This document shows, piece by piece, positions 60,613 through 64,000 of a stretch of DNA of 64,000 bases. The translations under genes and the position numbers were made by a program. The stretch comes from an uncultured Eubacteriales bacterium. Its GTDB lineage: Bacteria > Bacillota > Clostridia > Oscillospirales > Oscillospiraceae. Numbering within the stretch: the first letter of the stretch is position 1; each line of letters begins with the position of its first letter. The stretch lies in the NCBI GenBank assembly GCA_900545805.1, contig URAL01000001.1, positions 47,321-111,320 on the forward strand. Reading direction: 5' to 3'. The notes beneath the pieces were generated by a model. The model saw nothing but the letters and a program-made list of their open reading frames with translations. It had not been told where the DNA came from and searched no databases.

Positions 60613-62040
60613 TTAACTGAAGTAGTCGGTAATCTGGGCAAACAGAACGAATGCCATTCCGATCGGGGTAATAAACTTGTAGCAGATGTTGAAGAATCCC
60701 TTGCCCCAGAACTTGTGTCCGGAGATCTCGCACTCCTCAACAATGGTGTCGATCTTCCAGATCCAGCCGATGCCAAAGGACATTATCATTGCACCAAGCG
60801 GCATCATGATACCCTCTGAGAGCATATCGTAGAAGTCAAGCCAGTCGCCGCTCCACGTCTGCTTATCTATGCCGAGCATGGCCGCGGGGTAGTCGATGGT
60901 CGCGCCGCCCGCAACGCCGGAGCCCAGACCGTCAAGAGCAACGGGGAGAGCGAAGACGAAGACGAGGATGGCAGCGATGATAGCGTACTTTTTGCGTCCG
61001 GGTGCCTTGCCCTGCTCAACGTTCTGGTCGACCTTGAAGGAGGTGATGACCTCAAGCAGAGACATGGAGGAGGAGATAGCTGCGATGAAGACGAGGGCGT
61101 AGAACAGGAAGCCCATGATGTTGCCGACGTAACCCATCTGATGGAATACCATCTGCATGGACTTGAAGAGGAGTCCCGGGCCGGAGCTGGTCTCGCCGCC
61201 GAGGAATGCGTAGCAAGCGGGCATAACGATCATGCCGGCCATGATAGCAACGACGGTGTCGCAGATAACGATGATGACGGCGTTCTTCTGGACGCTTTCC
61301 TTCTTCTGAAGGTAGGAGCCGTAGGTGATTATTGCGCCCATGCCGAGGGACAGTGAGAAGAACATCTGACCTGCGGCAGTCTTGAGAACCTTGAGGAAGT
61401 TATCCTTAAGCGGCTCGAGATTCCAGCCGAACATGAACTTGTAGCCGCCGCCTGCGCCGGGCTGAACCGCAACGTAGATGATGACGATGAGAAGCATGAC
61501 GAACAGTGCGGGCATGCCGATCTTGCAGAACTTCTCGATGCCGCCTTCAACACCGGCAGCAACGACGAATGCGTTGAGTGCGATGAAGATCGCGGTCCAG
61601 AGGATCATTGCGCCGCCGTTGCAGATGAAGACGCCGAAGAAGTCGGCGATGTCTGCAACACCCCAGGTGTTCCAGCCGAAGATAGCGGTCAGATAGCCGA
61701 GTGCGTAACGGGTGACCATGCCGCCGAGGACGAAGTAGAAGCACAGTACGAGGAAGGGAACGAGAACTGCCATGTAGCCCATCCACGTGAACTTCTTGCT
61801 GAGCTTACGGTACGCCGCGACAGGGCTCATGCCGGTCTTACGGCCGATTGCGAGCTCGCCTACCATAACGGCGAGGCCAACGAATACTGCAAGAACGAGG
61901 TAAATGAGCAGGAAGGCGAAGCCGCCGCTCATACCCATCTTGTACGGGAAGCCCCAAATGTTGCCCAGACCGACTGCGGAACCGACAGCAGCCATGATGA
62001 AGCCAAAGTTGGAGCCAAAAGAAGCGCGATTGTTTTCCAT
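60613..62040 (-). CDS. Sodium-dependent amino-acid transporter (NSS family)
   Basis: 475 residues, about 11-12 TM helices. TM1 signature GFIMAAVGSAVGLGNIWGFPYKMG with the substrate/Na site, and ELAIGRKTGMSPVAAYRKL. Bacterial NSS members import tryptophan, leucine, tyrosine or methionine (MetP). Convergent with methionine gamma-lyase, so methionine import for catabolism is a plausible role, not shown by sequence. A copy of the 17-bp motif lies 180 nt upstream. Confidence 0.92.
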   Translation of the reverse strand: MENNRASFGSNFGFIMAAVGSAVGLGNIWGFPYKMGMSGGFAFLLIYLVLAVFVGLAVMVGELAIGRKTGMSPVAAYRKLSKKFTWMGYMAVLVPFLVLCFYFVLGGMVTRYALGYLTAIFGWNTWGVADIADFFGVFICNGGAMILWTAIFIALNAFVVAAGVEGGIEKFCKIGMPALFVMLLIVIIYVAVQPGAGGGYKFMFGWNLEPLKDNFLKVLKTAAGQMFFSLSLGMGAIITYGSYLQKKESVQKNAVIIVICDTVVAIMAGMIVMPACYAFLGGETSSGPGLLFKSMQMVFHQMGYVGNIMGFLFYALVFIAAISSSMSLLEVITSFKVDQNVEQGKAPGRKKYAIIAAILVFVFALPVALDGLGSGVAGGATIDYPAAMLGIDKQTWSGDWLDFYDMLSEGIMMPLGAMIMSFGIGWIWKIDTIVEECEISGHKFWGKGFFNICYKFITPIGMAFVLFAQITDYFS

Positions 62041-62219
62041 AACTTTCTCTCCTTTATTTTACCTTTGCCGCGAATCGCAAGCGGCGAAAAAACCGGCAGC
62101 ATGTTAACTTCTCATTAACTGCGTGCCAAATTTATAAACTGACTTTACACTATATTCACACATTTTTCAATACTTTTTCGCTGTTTAAATATTAACTATT
62201 GCTTTCGTTAGCTAAAGTT

Positions 62220-62236
62220 TTGTGCATATTTCACAA
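62220..62236 (+). promoter_or_regulatory. Motif TTGTGCATATTTCACAA, copy 3
   Basis: Best copy; TTGTG-N7-CACAA symmetry. Half-sites resemble CRP and Rex operators, but spacing is 1 bp short of both. Confidence 0.5.
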
Positions 62237-62405
62237 GGCATTTGATTTATTCATATATGATATTACTAAATTTCAAGTCTAATAATAATTGTCAATTATT
62301 TAGCGTTCGGTTCTTCGTTAACGTTTTCTTAATCAATGCGTTAAGCTTCTTTATGTCGACCCGTTAATTTATTAATACGCACACAAGAAAAAATCCGCTT
62401 TCTAC

Positions 62406-62433
62406 TTGATTTTTAAAATTTATATTGTAAAAT
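62406..62433 (+). promoter_or_regulatory. Candidate promoter of the phosphoribosyltransferase gene
   Basis: TTGATT-N16-TAAAAT. Confidence 0.4.
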
Positions 62434-62513
62434 ATCAATGTTATAGACTAATAGTACGGCGACCGGCGGCCGATAACCGCGGACTGCTGGCTTCAGCAGA
62501 ATGGAGACATGAA

Positions 62514-63068
62514 ATGACTTATGAAATGGACATTGCCGGCTTAAAACGCGAGCTGCCCCTGTGCAAGGTCACCGATGACCTCTACATAGGCGCATTCGTC
62601 ATGTTCGGCGATGTTGAGCTTACCGTTCACTGCGCAGCAGAGCTTCTAAAAAGAGCTCCCGAATATGACTATCTAATCGCTCCCGAGGCAAAGGCCATTC
62701 CACTTCTATACGAGATGGCGCGCCAGAGCGGCGCGGAGAAATACTTCCTCGCCAGAAAAGGCCCTAAGGCTTACATGAGCGGTGTGTTTGAGGTGCATGT
62801 CAAATCTATTACCACTATGGATGTGCAGCGCCTTGTTATTGACACCGCAGATGCCGCGCTCATAAAGGGTAAGCGCATTCTCATCATCGACGACGTTATC
62901 TCCACCGGCGAGAGCCTTCATGCTATGGAGGAGCTCGTCACCCGCGCAGGCGGCAGCATCGTCGGCAGAATGGCCGTCCTCGCTGAGGGCGCGGCGCAGA
63001 AGCGCGACGATATAATCGTTTTAGGTGACCTCCCCCTGTTTAACCCCGACGGCACCGTCAAGGCCTGA
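62514..63068 (+). CDS. Type I phosphoribosyltransferase (adenine/xanthine-like)
   Basis: 184 residues; start at MTYEMDIAGLKRELPL after GGAG. PRPP-binding loop ILIIDDVISTGESLHAME, and IAPEAKAIPLLYEMAR as in Apt/Xpt purine salvage enzymes. Base specificity cannot be told from the sequence. Own terminator follows. Confidence 0.87.
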   Translation: MTYEMDIAGLKRELPLCKVTDDLYIGAFVMFGDVELTVHCAAELLKRAPEYDYLIAPEAKAIPLLYEMARQSGAEKYFLARKGPKAYMSGVFEVHVKSITTMDVQRLVIDTADAALIKGKRILIIDDVISTGESLHAMEELVTRAGGSIVGRMAVLAEGAAQKRDDIIVLGDLPLFNPDGTVKA

Positions 63069-63080
63069 TTTTAAAACGTA

Positions 63081-63108
63081 AAAAGGCTCCCCATGGGGAG
63101 CCTTTTTA
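63081..63108. terminator. Bidirectional terminator between the phosphoribosyltransferase gene and tadA
   Basis: 13-bp perfect stem AAAAAGGCTCCCC and its complement around AT. Confidence 0.9.
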
Positions 63109-63552
63109 TCGCGTTTTTTTGAAAAAATCCTTCAATAATTGTGCCGATTCCCCGGCAAGCACTCCGCCGTAGATCGCCGGCTTGTGTCCGTAGCGTTCCT
63201 CAAACAGATTGATGACGCTGCCGCATGAGCCGGTGTTTTCATCCTTTGCTCCGAAAACGACGGTCGGGATGCGTGAATTGATTATGCCTCCGGCACACAT
63301 CGGACATGGCTCGAGGGTGACATATATTGTGCAGCCGCTGAGCCGCCAGTCGCCCTGCGACCGGCACGCTGCGCGAATGGCCTCCAGCTCGGCGTGCTGA
63401 GTAGCGTCATGACTCTCCTCTCGCTTGTTGCGGCCGCGGCCTATTATATTTCCCTGTGCGTCGGCTATCACGCATCCGACGGGTATCTCTCCCTCGTCAA
63501 AGGCCTCGCGTGCAAGAGCGAGCGCCGCGCTCATGTATTCTTCTCTATCCAT
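63106..63552 (-). CDS. tadA: tRNA-specific adenosine deaminase
   Basis: Makes inosine at the wobble base of tRNA-Arg(ACG). 148 residues. Zinc ligands and catalytic Glu in QHAELEAIRAA and EPCPMCAGGI; GAKDENTGSCGS and INLFEERYGHKP are typical of TadA. Confidence 0.95.
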   Translation of the reverse strand: MDREEYMSAALALAREAFDEGEIPVGCVIADAQGNIIGRGRNKREESHDATQHAELEAIRAACRSQGDWRLSGCTIYVTLEPCPMCAGGIINSRIPTVVFGAKDENTGSCGSVINLFEERYGHKPAIYGGVLAGESAQLLKDFFKKTR

Positions 63553-63639
63553 TTATTCGACCACCTATTGAGTATTTTCATATTATACCGCAGCTTTAAG
63601 CGGTTTACAAGGCGCTTGCTTTATGCCGACGTGTCACGA

Positions 63640-63677
63640 AAAAAACACACGCTGCAGGTCTGTAACCTACAGCGTGT
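63640..63677 (-). terminator. Terminator of the C39-type peptidase gene
   Basis: Stem ACACGCTG-c-AGGT/ACCT-a-CAGCGTGT with one mismatch, and T7 on the minus strand. Confidence 0.85.
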
Positions 63678-63693
63678 ATTTTAATCAGTACAA

Positions 63694-64000
63694 TCAGGCT
63701 TTGACCACGCTCACAGCCTGCATGTGCTGCTTTATATAGCGATCCTCGACAATGGCTCTGTCATAGGCTATAACGCCGTTATTGTTCCACGGATCGTTGA
63801 ATATATAATGTGTCTCGTCATAGCCGACAAGGAGCATGCAGTGCTCGTTTGAAAGCCATGTAAAGTTTTCGCCGCTGCCCTTGAGCTTCCAGCACGGGCC
63901 AACGATGATATCGCGAAGATCGATGGTCGCCCAAAGCGCGACGGGCATATCGTTATCTATGTATGTACGCAGAAGATAAGGTATATCGCGTCCTGTTTCA
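63694..64000 (-). CDS. C39-like peptidase, 5' part cut by the window edge
   Basis: The frame is open to the right edge, starting in window with ETGRDIPYLLRTYIDND; about 101 residues are visible. The segments MPVALWATIDLRD, NEHCMLLVGYDETHYIFNDPW with the predicted catalytic His, and AYDRAIVEDRYIKQHMQAV fit the end of Peptidase_C39_2 proteins, which are usually secreted. The catalytic Cys and any signal peptide lie outside the window. Confidence 0.88.
   Translation of the reverse strand, partial: ETGRDIPYLLRTYIDNDMPVALWATIDLRDIIVGPCWKLKGSGENFTWLSNEHCMLLVGYDETHYIFNDPWNNNGVIAYDRAIVEDRYIKQHMQAVSVVKA

Larger units (their letters stand above)
62041..62513. other. AT-rich intergenic region, 473 bp
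   Basis: Divergent control region. Holds the 17-bp motif (62220-62236), many TTAAC repeats, and a candidate plus promoter TTGATT-N16-TAAAAT (62406-62433) for the phosphoribosyltransferase. No known riboswitch or small gene seen. Confidence 0.6.

Noticed and set aside
62220..62236. Rex (NADH-sensing) operator
   Set aside because: Half-sites TTGTG/CACAA fit, but the 17-bp length is 1 bp short of the 18-bp Rex consensus and the left arm reads TTGTGCA; kept only as an unnamed motif.
62041..62513. Purine riboswitch ahead of the phosphoribosyltransferase gene
   Set aside because: No conserved purine-aptamer core or terminator/antiterminator was found in the leader.

Overview
The window looks like chromosome from an endospore-forming, anaerobic Clostridia species, most likely of the Oscillospiraceae type. 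This is an inference from gene content and base usage; no rRNA or marker comparison was possible. The evidence is: sporulation genes (spoIIE, spoIIP, yabP, yabQ, a SleB-type hydrolase), ferredoxin-linked 2-oxoacid oxidoreductase, reverse rubrerythrin, two ECF transporters, GC-rich coding DNA separated by AT-rich intergenic DNA, and long head-to-tail operons with 1-4 nt overlaps. I see no tRNA, rRNA, IS element, prophage or CRISPR array.

Layout. 1-3.5 kb (minus): the conserved gdpP-rplI-dnaB block, with dnaB cut by the left edge. 3.6-6.8 kb (plus): hemZ, a uridine-kinase-like enzyme and a lipoprotein. 6.8-9.0 kb (minus): rsmG, a SleB-domain hydrolase, a TSCPD protein. 9.1-11.3 kb (plus): spoIIP, a CBS-pair protein, reverse rubrerythrin. 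11.4-13.4 kb: an accessory patch built around a divergent pair with a 43-bp palindromic operator candidate and a ribbon-helix-helix protein. 13.4-17.0 kb (minus): apbE, alkyl-purine DNA glycosylase, recG. 17.3-18.8 kb: a five-SH3 NlpC/P60 hydrolase. 18.9-24 kb (minus): copA, then spoIIE with a small membrane protein. 24.1-27.6 kb (minus): a four-subunit VOR/KOR-type oxidoreductase plus a P-loop protein.

27.8-34.8 kb (minus) is the most interesting part. A cobalamin riboswitch with its own promoter leads into a 13-codon micro-ORF, an S-layer-anchored beta-propeller protein, a DUF4430 lipoprotein (the transcobalamin beta-domain fold family) and a complete ECF transporter (T, double ATPase, S). 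I read this as a cell-surface corrinoid capture and import route. Next to it, 34.8-36.5 kb is an AT-rich insert bounded by an imperfect 23-bp direct repeat. It carries a secreted glycine-zipper protein and two tandem paralogous 2-TM miniproteins. Two zinc-ribbon proteins follow.

37.3-41.4 kb (minus): potABCD with a C-terminally membrane-anchored PotD. 41.4-43.1 kb: an RluD-type pseudouridine synthase that seems leaderless, a previously easy-to-miss 27-residue membrane peptide gene with its own promoter and terminator, and a 600-bp AT-rich spacer. 43.1-55.4 kb (minus): yabP-yabQ-divIC-S1 protein, DUF523, rhomboid, macro domain, threonine aldolase, a Clp ATPase, CvpA, a propeller lipoprotein, and ecfA1-ecfA2-ecfT-truA with an rRNA methyltransferase. 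55.6-58.6 kb (plus): a GntR/YtrA-type repressor with its ABC exporter. 58.8-62.0 kb: methionine gamma-lyase facing a sodium-dependent amino-acid transporter. 62.5-64 kb: a phosphoribosyltransferase, tadA and a C39-type peptidase cut by the right edge.

A 17-bp motif, TTGTGCAWWTTTCACAA, occurs in three separate AT-rich intergenic regions (8.57, 42.65 and 62.22 kb), each upstream of a minus-strand gene. It may be the site of an unidentified regulator.
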